A stretch of DNA of 64,000 bases, from the NCBI RefSeq assembly GCF_048771995.1, contig NC_133032.1:28421501-28485500 (forward strand), written 5' to 3'. Source of the DNA: Taeniopygia guttata (Eukaryota > Chordata > Aves > Passeriformes > Estrildidae). Shown one piece after another: positions 33,791 through 46,000 of the stretch; the first letter of the stretch is position 1, and every line of letters begins with the position of its first letter. The notes below the pieces were generated by a model. It was not told the origin of the DNA and ran no database searches. It saw only the letters and a list, made by a program, of their open reading frames with translations. The position numbers and the translations under genes are program-made.

Positions 33791-34258
33791 AGCACAAAAA
33801 TGTGGGCAAAACACTTGCTCACATGAAGAAAGGAATTATTCTTCTGAATATCTGCTCCTTACCTGACATGTCAAGTCCAAGGATTTAATGTCCAAACAAC
33901 ATGCCATCTTATATATAATTCCTAACATTAACTCCTGTGTAAATGCCAAAATACCTAATTTTGTGATAGATTTAAGGTCTTAATATATTCATCCCTTTTG
34001 GGGAGCTCACTAGGTTCTGACATTTGTTGTTTTTGCCTAAACACAAAGGTTTATAGATGTTTGTTATGTGCAGTGAATTAAAATGCAAATCTCCTTAGTA
34101 CGATGAAGGCATTTTGTACTCAGGGCTGAAAATTTACCCAAAGTACAAAAAATAATTGAATAAATGGTTGCATTCCTAACTATTCACTGACTTCTGCTCT
34201 TCTGATTTATTTTCCTCATCCACAGTATTACTAGAGGAGACGTTTTCTGAAAGCTCAT
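33791..34258. other. Unassigned AT-rich sequence
   Basis: No gene or repeat is recognised. Confidence 0.5.
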
Positions 34259-34308
34259 TTCATTGTGAAGCCCAAAACTATTAAGAAAGTTTTGGGCTTC
34301 ACAATGAA
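34259..34308. repeat. Perfect 21-bp hairpin with an 8-base loop
   Basis: Arms 34,259-34,279 and 34,288-34,308 are perfect reverse complements around the loop at 34,280-34,287. The stem stops abruptly, apart from one possible G-T pair outside it. A GAAGCCCAAA string from the left arm also recurs just after the right arm. An RNA from either strand would form a stable stem shorter than a typical pre-miRNA stem. Confidence 0.9.
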
Positions 34309-37300
34309 GCCCAAATTCCTTCCACCACTTTGAAAGACAACAGCTTGACATGCTGTGTATACTGCCTGAATTTAAAGCTATTTAGTTTTTCTTTCAAAGG
34401 AAGGTTGTGACAAAGCTGTCTCAACCTAAACCGTCTTTTAATCATGAGTTATAATAATCATGAGATAGGATATTCCTGGCCTGTTTCACCTGACTGTATT
34501 TAATAGAAAATGCATCACTCAGCCATGTCGGAAAAATGAGACTCCAGCTCCCCTCTTCCTGCAATATCAAATTATCTGGTAATGCAGATAAAAAACACAG
34601 CACATCACAGCTTGCAGCTCCAGCCTTGGGTTGCAGAATAATGGTATGAAATAATAGCTGGCATGTTTAAGTTTAGGATAGTTCCAGAAATAGCTAGTGC
34701 TGCATACTCTAAAGAAATATTAATAGAACAGGCCAGTTACAGATCAGAGACCCTGTGATTTTATCACTGTGACTTGGCATTATATACTTGAATATCAATG
34801 AAATATGTCATCTAAGACATAGTTCTATTTTCTCACATGGAAAGAGTCTTTTTCAGTTAATTTAAACTCCAGTTCAGCTCTGAATGGGGTCACAGTAAAA
34901 ACTGCTTACCTTTCCACAGATTTATTTCTATGTCCATGTATAGCTGATACTTCACAGTGCTAAATCTCTTTTTTTTCCCACTTCACCCATTTTTACTCTT
35001 TTAACAAGGACAGAACCAGTAGAGCAAGGAGCATTTGTGCAGGTTACTTGTCACCAGAGCCATCAAACCTGTTTACTATGATCAGAATAATTACATCATT
35101 ATCCGTGTTGGTTCATTAATGATGAATGATGCAAAAGGAGAGAAGAACTGAGATGGACTCTCAGCCCTCCATTTGAATTTCCATCAAGGAAGCAAACAGT
35201 TCCATGGCCAGTAAAACTCCTAAAACCCTGTTCCTGTGGATTTATGTTCTGTTCTTCACTACCAGTTGCTCAAAAGTGCAAATTCTCATTCCTCAGCAAT
35301 AAGAGACTATTTCTGTGGGGATGGTCTGGTGTCTACATGATTTCCCAGTAATTAATTATTAGACTGATGTAATAACTAACTTTTTTAAGCAATTATGCTT
35401 AAGCTACAAGCATATGAAGCTTTTCTAATGAAATGTAAGAGCTCATAATCAATTCTTTTCCACAGAAAGGTGGAAAATATCTCTACTTTAAGGCTAAACT
35501 TTTACAGAGATAAAAAGAAAATCAGGTAGTTCAGGCCCTGACAGAAAGCTGAATATATATATATATAATTTCAGAGAAAAAATATATAAACCATTCAGAC
35601 AAATAAATAGCATTTTTTTGTAATTTGAAATACAATACTGCAAGGCAGACATCAAAAAGCTGGTGATCTGGTGATGACAGTCTCTAATTTAACTTTGGAT
35701 CATTTTGGTGCGTAAGATCAGCACAAAAACATTCTCCAACCGCTACTCAGACAAAAAAAGTGTGTCAGTGGACTTATTCCTGAAAGATACCTCTGAGAGG
35801 GAGACTTACTCTTTCATCACTTGTGATACGAGCTTTTGTTATTTTATTTCCAAACTGTTGTCACTGCTGGCAGAATAGAACTGATTTTCACTGAAGTCAT
35901 ATTCAATTCTCCTGTCACTTTCCTTAAAAATAACCACGTAATGTTTTATATGTATGTAGTAGCAGTTCTCTCATTTAGGTTATTTTATAACAGCATTAAC
36001 TTCAAAATGTAAATAATACAAATATGTCAGGGTGTGTGTATACATATTTTTATGTATAAAATTGACATGACTGACAATGACATACATACTCATACAAATA
36101 TAGAGACCCCAGACAAATAGGCAGAACTAGAACACTGAAATGCAATAAATCCATTTATAATCATCCTCCAAGCACATGAAGTTTCCCATAAATGTTGTCA
36201 TTTGACCTTTTCAGAAAAGGTCACCCAAAGGCCATTGATCTCTCATTGGATTTCGATTACACACCCTTTGAACCAAGGATCTTTACATTTACTGCTCTCA
36301 TTTATCACAGAATGCTGATTACAGGAAACATCCAAATTCTGACATTTCAAAGGTCAGTTTGCAATTTTTAAAGATTCCCCTCCATTATTCATTTTATTGC
36401 CTACACTGCTCCACAACTTATCCATTAGAAATACAAGTTTACTTTTTGATCTAAACATTTTGTATCAGAAGCTCAGATTTGAGTAGAATTAAAAACCACT
36501 AAAATGAAAGACAAATTATTATGCTGGTTATTCATCAAAGGAAAACATTTTGCTCAAGATAATCATCTTTACATTTATATAGCCATAGAGGTGGTTGGTT
36601 GGTTTTTTGGAAAGGAAAGGGTTGCTCTTGGTTTTCCTAATCATACTTTAGTGAGACACCAAACTGGAAAACAAGTGGTGTGTATGGTTTTGGTTTCTGA
36701 CTTACCACACTGCCAGGTACAGTGTCAGTAGCATTACTACTCTCCAAATTCCCCAAGTTCTTCAAGGCCATGCCTAGGCAACGTGGCAGACATGTCTAAT
36801 CAGCTCCTACATTCTGCTTCAACATTCCAGTGAAACACTTTCTCTTGCTCATAAAATAAATGTCTTCTCAAATACATTTTAGTCCAGGATAACTTGTCAT
36901 TATATATAAATAAATAACTTAGCCAAAAATCTTAATTTGGCATTCTGTTGCAATAATAAAGTTAAATAAATGTTCATAGTTCTGAGCACTAACATGAAGC
37001 TCAGTTTGGTTTATTTTTTTCATGAGGTACTTGCCAATAACAGCTCCGCAATCTTGGTAGAAAGGTGCTTCTAACTGAGCTTGAAAACTCCACAGATGTA
37101 CACCTTCAAACAGGCACAGCTGCTTTGATGACCTGTAAAAGGATATTAGAACATGAGTGGCTTTTTCTGTTCTTTATCAACAATTGGCTATGTGCAAATA
37201 TCATTAAGTACATTTGCAAGATCACCCCCAGGTCTCCCTTCCCCTGCTCTCTACTGTCCCGCCCTCCCCAGGGTTTTGCCACAAAATTACATAATAGTTA

Positions 37301-39620
37301 ATGAATTTTTGATATTTAACTTCAAGAGGAGCACTGGTAAGCCCTGTAGTGCCAGACCCCTCGGTCTGTAACTGATTCCTGTGCAGCTGCTGGCCTTGGT
37401 TGTAAAGTGCCTTGTCACAGGAGTGACCCAGCCCAAACCTGAGCTCCAGTGACTGCCATCAGCCAGGTATTTATGCGCACCTGTCAGCAGGAAAGCTGTG
37501 GCATGGAGGTAAAAATACACCATTAAACTTCATGAGTAACAACATGTGAAACCCAACAAACTATCTCACACAACTGGGTTCAGGAACCCCAAGGCTTTTT
37601 TTTGGTGCACCTTTTCATAGACTGAGTTGACCTGTGGTGTTACATCTTTATTTTGAGCACTATACACTGAGGTATATTTTGATATGAGATATAGGATACT
37701 GGGGCTTTGTAGAGAAATTATCTGCTTCTTCCAGAATAGCTGAATAAATACAAAAAAAAAAAAAAAAAAATTTGACAACTAACATAAATCTTATACCTCT
37801 GGCTTTGCCACAGGACTGCAATAACATCTGCCCTTTCCCTTTGGGATAGTTGGTCTGTGCACTTTAAAATGCATAATGTGGAGGATATGCTCAGGAGTGG
37901 AGTTATTACTCTTTGTTGGGGAAGAGATTTACATCAGCATTTCATACTGACTGCCAGTTGAGGCCCAGAATCACTTAAATATCTGTTCTAATGGCATAGA
38001 AATTGGCAACAACCATGAAGCGCCATGACCAAAATGTGTATAAACCATTCCTGCTGAAAATACACACTCACAGATTCAGGATCAGCCCTTTGGTATATCC
38101 ATATAACTCATCTGCTATGGAGCATGGAGGAATTCTCCCTGCATTAGTGAATTTCTATGTGTTAAAAATCAAAATGAGACAAAAGGCAAAAAACCACCCT
38201 TGCTTTTTATTCCCACAGCCCAGAATTTTTTGACTTGCATTTTCTGGAGAGCTACAGAATGTCAGATGGCTGCTCTTGTTTAAACCAAGAGCTGAATCCC
38301 TCAGGTCCTTCAGATTTGAAAAATGAAAGAAAACACTTCTAAATTACTTCCTTCTCCACCGCTTCCATGCCCTGCTCTTATTATGGGTTTTCCTGTTTCT
38401 AATTCAAATGAAAGAAGAAAGAGTTCTAAGCCACAGCTGGCAGGATATCATACTCCATTTCATTAGTCTTTTTAATAGAGATTAATAATATTCTCTCCTG
38501 TTTTAATGGGATATCACACTTCCTTATGTACCATGAGCAGCACTTTTGATAGACTAAATTCCAACTAGTGCCATACAATCTTTTAGGAAGAGCTTTTAGG
38601 AGGTTTTATATTTTTCTGCTGCGTATTAAAAAAAGGAAAGAAAAGAAAAATTGAAAGAACCTACATTTTCCACTTGCAGATAAAATTTTATTCACGCAGA
38701 TTATCCAGTACATTATTATGTACTTTACATATAATATTTTCTCAATCCTCATTTATAAATATTTGGGGTTTTTTTTAGTGTTTGCAATGTTGCTTATATT
38801 GCTGTTAATCTCAACCACATAAAAAAAAAAAGTCAGGCAAACACTAATGACTTATTCCTTCATTACAGTACACATTTGAGTAATGGATTTATTCAGAGCA
38901 CCACATCTCTTCATTATGCACTAGATTGAGCAGTTTGGATTTACTAGCACCACTTTGATAGTCTATAAAAAGTTAACTTTATAATTGAATGCCTTATCTT
39001 ATTTGCCATGTTAAGTGTAACTCAGCAAAAGGAACATCTCACATTCTAAGGAGGATCACAAATGAAAACTATTTGAAAGGACTGTTCAAAAGTCACCTGC
39101 AGCAGCACAGTGCATTTCTTTTTATGTTCCTGAACTCAGCCCAGTTGATGAAATGCATTAATTTGTGCTGTAGAAACATCAACCACCTTGCATTGCATTC
39201 TACATGAAAACTATTGTTGGCTGAGAGATTTTTTCTTTTATGTACTGAACTGAGGTGTTTTCATCAGCACATTTGATAGGTCCTGGTTCTGACCTCTACA
39301 TCAGGAGGAGCTCTTTGGCACACCTTGCTTCAGAAGATGTATTACAAACCAAAGCAGAACAGACACCTGACTGTGAGCTCTGAAGGAGAGAAACCAAACA
39401 GTGCTATGAGAAGGATGAAAATGCTCCAAAATTGCCATGGTCTCCGAGCTAGCTCATCTCCTGGCTTTGTTTCAGAGAGTTTCATTTAACCATTGTTACA
39501 ATTAATTGAGTTAGGATAATTTTAATGCCATGAGGGACTTCCAAGGTACACAGCTGTAAGGTACAACCAGCTACAGGTGGAGCACAAAATCCCAGATTCC
39601 AAGCAGATACAGCAAAGGTC
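34309..39620. other. Long AT-rich single-copy region, no gene recognised
   Basis: About 5.3 kb has no supportable gene. It includes an (AT)n run at about 35,552-35,567, a 19-A run at 37,752-37,770 and an A run near 38,821-38,831. The part at about 34,490-34,930 has no recognised repeat and could be conserved noncoding DNA. Frames of 60-78 codons look random. Confidence 0.5.
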
Positions 39621-39625
39621 TGAGC
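39621..39625. repeat. 5-bp target-site duplication, left copy (LTR B2)
   Basis: TGAGC precedes the LTR and is repeated exactly at 39,993-39,997. Confidence 0.82.
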
Positions 39626-39992
39626 TGTGGCATGCACATTCTCTGGACAGAGAGACATAATTCTGTCTCTCAGGAGAAGCACAGAGAGAAGAAAAGAAAA
39701 CAATCTTTATCTCTGCTCCTTTGCTTTCCCCAATGGAATGTGGTGTGGAGATTGTTTACCTGCAGTGATTGCTGGGTTGGATTCTGGTGAAGGTTGTTTG
39801 GGTTCAGTGACCAATGGATCCAGCTGTGGCTCGGGCTCTCAGCAGAGAGTCACGGGTTTGAGTTAGATAGGTAAGTAAGATGTAGAATAGGATAGTATCT
39901 CTTTAAAGAGTACATTAATGTAATATAGTATAGTTTTAATAAAGCAGATCCTTCAGCCTTCTGATCTGGAGCAGACATCATCATTTCCTCCC
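39626..39992 (+). mobile_element. Solo LTR, family B copy 2 (ERVL-like), plus
   Basis: This 367-bp element starts TGTGGCATGCAC, has AATAAA at 39,938-39,943 and ends TTCCTCCC. It aligns end to end with 22,419-22,804, with small deletions (for example the GATTTCTTG stretch after TCTCAG in copy 1 is missing). The TSD (TGAGC) differs from that of copy 1, so the two were separate insertions and not a segmental duplication. The 79-codon plus frame here is an LTR relic. Confidence 0.88.
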
Positions 39993-39997
39993 TGAGC
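39993..39997. repeat. 5-bp target-site duplication, right copy (LTR B2)
   Basis: TGAGC is identical to 39,621-39,625. Confidence 0.82.
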
Positions 39998-40858
39998 TGG
40001 GGTTTGCCACCTTTTATTATATGAGCTGAAGTAAAAGGGACTGCTGGCTGTATCAAACTAAATGTGAGTTCAACTAAATGGTGCAATGTCCAGAACTGGA
40101 CCTAATTTGTGAAATTCAAAATTACCACTGTTTCTTCTACTACAGAATCAGGCAGTGAAACCTGCTGCACTAAACACTGACTATGAGAAAATACTTACAT
40201 TCTCATTCAATGGAGTGTCCCCCATTATTCCAGTCAGAACAGAATTTCTGGTGACTTGTGCAAACTGTCACCAGAAATACCACTGAGATAATATCCTCTG
40301 GAAGGAGGAATGAGCTAGACCTTCAGGAGCATAATTTATTTTTACTATTTTAAAAAATCCTACTGGTCTAATAAAATCCCTGTGTTTTTGTATTCATATA
40401 TAAATGTAGACATTTTAGTAAGGTTCTTTACAATCCATGATGGGCCAAGTCTCTCATGGAACTTTCAGTCTGCTACAAGAAGATAATTTGGACTAGTTTT
40501 ATCAAAAAGAGGAATTCATCCTGAACTACACTAGATGCTGTCAAAACTGCTGGCAGTTTATAACCAAATCCCATATAGTATAATGGCAGGGTTGTTTTGT
40601 TTTGACCAAAGGTCTGACTCCTTATAACCACTCTAATGATATCATTCATTTTACAATGGCTTTTATTTAAAACAGCACAATAAAATGTGCCCTGTTAGAG
40701 AAGAAAAAAGATTCTCACTCCTCTTTACCACAAATGAAGTCCTCATAAGAACTTTCTGATAAGGAATCATATTTTTCAAATGCATTCTTCCCAGACAGAA
40801 GTCAGGATAGAAATTCTAAATGCATTTAGGCACTGCTTCAGGACATAGCAAGTATTGA
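39998..40858. other. Unassigned AT-rich sequence
   Basis: No gene or repeat family is recognised in this 860-bp stretch. Confidence 0.5.
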
Positions 40859-40983
40859 GGGGGGTTTTTTTGGTTGTTTTTTTTTTTTTTTGGTCATTGT
40901 TTTTGGTGTGGTTTTTTGTTTGTTTGGGGTTTTTTGGGGTAATATTTGTTTTTGTTTGTTTGTCTTTGGTTTGTTTTTTTTTG
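40859..40983. repeat. G/T-only low-complexity tract
   Basis: By hand count 114 of the 120 bases at 40,861-40,980 are G or T, arranged as T runs broken by GG, GGG and GGGG. It is a strand-asymmetric (keto-rich) simple sequence with no regular period. The complement is an A/C-rich tract. Confidence 0.9.
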
Positions 40984-41448
40984 TCAATTTGAGGATAGAA
41001 ACCTTTTGGACTGGTTCAATATTTCTTGTGTAACTAAGCCTTTTTGAGGCAGGTACAGCCCCCAGCTGACCTCCCCCACTGCTCTATGCACTGTGAAGAA
41101 CCCACATGTGGAACAGGACTTGCCCACTGTCACTTTAGCCAAGATATTCACCCTGTTTGTACCAATGAACTCTCAGAGTCAGCATTAAATAAAGTACTTA
41201 AGAGATTGTTGTGGAGGAGAGACTTTCACAATGCCAAGAGTGGAGAGGTTAAAAGACAGAAAGTGTCTTTCAAACTCAGCTGCTGTGTGACTTAATCTTT
41301 ACCCATTTTACATCTCATTCATTGTCTTTTACAGCTTCTCAGCAGGTAGAAAAACTTTGATGGAAAAAAAAATATATATGTATATAATCAAGCTGAGGCC
41401 AAAGGTGGCTGAGCTTTGAGAGACGAGAAGGTTTTGGTTCCAGTAGGG
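40984..41448. other. Unassigned sequence
   Basis: An 83-codon plus frame (41,044-41,295) has no domain I recognise. No gene is called. Confidence 0.45.
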
Positions 41449-41631
41449 AAATTCCAAAATTGTCTTTAATGGATCTATTTCAGAATTTAAGTACCTAAGA
41501 CATTGGGGATAGCCACAGACTTTGTTTGAACTTCAGTGTGGGGTTTGAATCTGAGCTAGAAATTTTTTTTTATAAAAGTACTTATTTTCCCTTTTACATC
41601 TTCTTAAAAGGAAAACACTTTAAGTAGTGCT
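41449..41631 (+). repeat. Local direct duplication, copy 1
   Basis: This copy aligns with 42,840-43,023 in the same orientation. The first 56 bases are identical, and later parts share long blocks such as AACTTCAGTGTGGGGTTTGAA and ACATCTTCTTAAA with scattered substitutions and small indels. It does not resemble CR1 or the LTRs here. It is either a tandem-type segmental duplication or two copies of an unnamed repeat. Confidence 0.88.
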
Positions 41632-42839
41632 TTATTCAGTGATCCCTAGGACACTAGTCCTTCAATAAAATTTTAAGCTCTTAGGCACTAAGAGCCCAAG
41701 TGTTAATTCAGTGACTATTGCTCACTGGGTGACCTGATTTCAGCATCTAACCAGGAGAATTCACAATTGTTTTGTCACTGAGGTAGGGCTTACTCAGGGT
41801 TTACTTCTGAAAGGCCAGCAAATGTTTCACACCCAGCATACCCAACTTCAGAAGACTGCAAAGAGGAAAATCAGACTGTGCATCAAGGCAAGCTTTGTAA
41901 GCTTTTTGTCTTTGTTAAGTGAGAGGAGAAGAGAAAGGGACTCCAGCACAGAAAATTACATGATCATGCAATGCCACCAGACTTACAGGTCACAGCAGGA
42001 CCTGTGCTTCATATCTGCCCCTTGATAGTGGAGTCAGTTTTTAACAAGAGCTGTGAAAGATGGCTTAGCAGCAGGTTAGTCTCACAAATTCTTATGCAGC
42101 CTGCTATTGTAAAGGAATAGCAGCAGGCCTGAAATCAGAAGGATGAGTTAAATTATCTGCTTTTTTTGTATTTTGTATATTTTTTTTTTGCCTGGTATTT
42201 CTTGTGGTTCAGCCTGGTTCCTCCCATCACTGAACTCTGAATTCTAAATCCAGAAACCCCGCAAACAAGGCACACACTGCACTTCCTGCACAATGCCATC
42301 TCCCCTACACAGTGTCTCTAGATCCTTTGGCTCTCAGTTCTGTTAAATTTGGTAGCAAACATCCCTGTCCTGGAGCCCCTCACAGCAGGAAGAAAGTTTG
42401 CAGGAGCAGTTTGCAGGAGCTGGTGCGTGCACTCCAGCCAGCAGTGCTGAGCGCAGCAGCATCTCCTGCTCTTGACCATCCTGAGCACCACTGTGCTCCC
42501 TTTTCACTGAAGGAATTGCCACAAGAACAGATTCATGTTGTGCCACCAGCTGTTCTCACAGCCTTTGTCTGAAAAATCAAGGCTCAACTACAACTGTACT
42601 TCTACTGTGTCTCATTTGCCAGGAAATTGCTAGAAAGGCAGCAAAATTTTCAGCTTTTCCCATGTTCTGCTGTTTGATTCTTGTCAGTTTTGAAGGGTTG
42701 GGGGTTTTTTAAGGCTACAAGGAGAGGAGAAACAGTAATCAGAAGGAAATAAAGAGATCACAGCACCTTGCACATGAATGTATTACAGCAGTCATGAGCG
42801 CAAAGATTGCTCTGGCAGAGAGTGGTGGGGGGGGGAAAC
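41632..42839. other. Spacer between the two duplicated blocks
   Basis: No gene is recognised in these 1.2 kb. A T-rich patch is at 42,162-42,189, and short frames at 41,822-42,025 and 42,312-42,572 look random. A run of nine G sits at 42,828-42,836, right beside copy 2. Confidence 0.45.
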
Positions 42840-43023
42840 AAATTCCAAAATTGTCTTTAATGGATCTATTTCAGAATTTAAGTACCTAAGACATTAAGGT
42901 TACCCATGGACTTCGTTTGAACTTCAGTGTGGGGTTTGAATCTGTGCTGGAAACATTTTTGATAACAGAACCTACCTTCCCTCCTACATCTTCTTAAATG
43001 AAAAACATTGTAAATATTATCTT
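42840..43023 (+). repeat. Local direct duplication, copy 2
   Basis: See copy 1 at 41,449-41,631. Its left edge abuts a G run, and the similarity fades at about 43,023. Confidence 0.88.
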
Positions 43024-46000
43024 ATAAAAACCATTATATATGTATGAAAACTATTGTTATCAATAGTTGACATTCAATGCTTAGCCTTTACATGCTGCCA
43101 AACCAAGACAGGAATGTAATCCATTAGCTTTCTCAATCAGTGGTAAATAAGGACCAAGGTATAATTAGCTGACATTCAAAATCAATAGCTGGAATATGTT
43201 TGAGCAGTTTATGCTCTACTAATTCATGAAAAATAACTAAAATTTACTCAGATTTATGCTCTGAATGAACCAAACTGCTGAAGAGCAGTGGAGTGTGAGT
43301 TGTTCATGGAACAAGACCAGAGAGGCAAATTTTAACCAAAATAAATGGGAGGCATTCATTCATGCAGAATCAGGATTTGGAATGAAAACAAGGACAAGGC
43401 CTTGGAACATTGGCACTGTAACTAGCAGAGCTCAATATGGTACTGATGGGATCAAATTCTACCAGGGCATACTTCAGCATTAGCCAAAATTAAAACCTCC
43501 ACAGGATGGTTGGAGTAGCCACTGGACTCACTTATGCACTTGCATTTTAATTACATTGCAGGAATTCTTGCTGACTGGCACAAAGTGTTTGCTCCTGTGC
43601 ATTGCCAGGGTGAAAGAGAAAGAAGATGGCAACAATTCTGTTTCCCCATTTTATCTAAAAAACCCATCAGGGTCTCTCAGACCCAAAGTTGCCATTTTAT
43701 AGGAGCAGATGTAAAAACCCTACACCGGCTTATTTGGAATCCACACAACTGACTGCACCTGCCTTCACCTGTCCTTGCTCATTCTTCTTGCTTGCTTGTC
43801 TCTTACTGTAGGTATTTTTGTTTCTTTCTTCACTGGCTCTCAGAATAGTCAAGATTGCATGCCAGCCTCAAATATTTACTTTCAAAATAACCTTGAGGAG
43901 GAAAAAAAAAAAAAAAAACACTGACATTTTGTGGACAAAGAGACTTTTAAAACTTTTCACAATAGTTTGCATTGAGTTTACTGAATCCACTCTCTCTCAT
44001 GTGATTGACTGATTATTTCCCATCAGTTCCATCAGTGAAAATGATTTCCAATATTTTTCAGAAAAAAAAACACAATGTCAGTAGGGCACAGTCAAACACA
44101 ATGGCTGTGAGTAGCTCAATAGACTGAATTACTCTTGCACAATTCTCTTTGCCCTGCAAAGAGACATTTTGCAGCATCAATTAGGTTCAGCAAGCATTTC
44201 GTTTAAAGTCAAGGGCTGGAAGAATAATGAATTTCTTTGAAGTCTGATGACAGCCTAGGCAGTAGCACAAGTAGAAAGAGAAACAATCTGGAAAACTCAT
44301 TTACATAAGAAATTGTACCAGCTGACCTTTTATTAGATCTGATCTTATGAAAGATATGACTATATGAATTTATCATTCTCACAAGCAATTTCTCATTTAA
44401 TGAGGGCTATTTGCTGCAAATGATGGCACTGGGCTCAGTAACTCCCTAGTAAGGGTCAGTGAGAACAGAAATGATGAATATAATGGACAAGTGCAGAGTG
44501 CTCAGGTCCAGTGAATATCACACCTCATCTATATTTAGTGTTAATTTGCAAAAGGAAATATCTGCTTGCTACCAGGAAATATCAGAACAGATATTTCAAC
44601 AGATTTGCCAAAATCTCTCTGTGTACATTCAGTAGTTTTTCATTTTGCACAAAGCTACCCAAAATATTAAGAAATTGAAGATGTATAGATGTATAGTCAT
44701 ATATTTCTGGTTCTTACATGTGCCACAGGACCTTTGAACAATGCTTTTTAATTAAGGGTATTGATGTACAGCTTTCCAAGAAAATTGAAGTAGGGAAGAG
44801 GCCGGAGATGCTAACAAGTGTGAATGTGGAAGGTTTGCACTGACACTCTTCAGCATTTGGAAGGAATAGCACAGAAAAAAAAGAAAAAACAAAAGTGGGT
44901 AAACTGAGCAGCAAATTTAGGGGCAATCTGAAGAGAGAAGTCATGGGAGTGACAAAGAATAATTTGACTCAATGGTACAAAACAGATGCCTTGAAGTTAC
45001 CGGGGGGAAAAAAGCGCCTGATCATAGTGAAACAGAAGCACTTTATTTCCAAGATTGTCAAAATATACCTTTTTGCAGCAATCTCCTTGTGGGTTTTTAG
45101 CATGTTAAGTTGCAACAGGAGCAGATATTTCTTCTGCGATTTCATTGCAGTTTTCAGTAGCCTTAAAATGAAATTGTTTTTTCTTCACAAGAGCATCATT
45201 CCGTGACTATGCCAACAACTTCAGCTGAAAACAGTTTTCCAGACACTGCCAAATCCAAAACACCATTGTCAATAAAGGATGAAACCAACCAGCACTGATT
45301 TGTTTCTCCAAGAAACATCAAAGGGCTCCCTAATAAATGTGCCAACTCTTGAGAAAAATTAATTTCCATTATTCAAAACAATTGCATGTTGTAAACTTAT
45401 CTTTTTCCCAATCAGTTTACATTATCTTGATGATGAATCACAGTCATTAATGAGTATTGCTGAAACAAAACCAAAAAAATTAAACCTTTGAGCATGTTTT
45501 TATAATATAGCACATACAGACAGATAAATAGAAATTATATTTGCTCTTGCTTTTAGTTTTCAGATTATAGAGCATTTGGTAATAGAAAACATTATTAGTG
45601 CTGAGGACCTTCTTGTTTTGCAGCTTGAGGGATATTTTCACCCTGTTTCTTTCTGGGAGACTGTGTGTAAAACCTTTTTTTCTCAGGCTTTTTTTGAAGG
45701 GAAAGAGAGAGTGAAGGAAGTTCTGTTACACCAGGAGTAGAGGCACTGTTCTATCATGCTTCCAGCATGAAATAATCACAAGCAAGATGAATCCTAGTTT
45801 CATGGGGGTGCAATACTTATTTTCTGTGTACTATTCAATCCCCTTTCTAAAAATTATGATGCTATTTGTTATTAATCTCCAGGTGAACTGTATAAACTAC
45901 ATCATATCACTAATGATCTTCAACTCCATCCTGTGATTTTTGCAGTTTGTTAAAGCACTTTATTTTATGTTTTATTAAAGTAGTTTGTTTTGACTTGATT

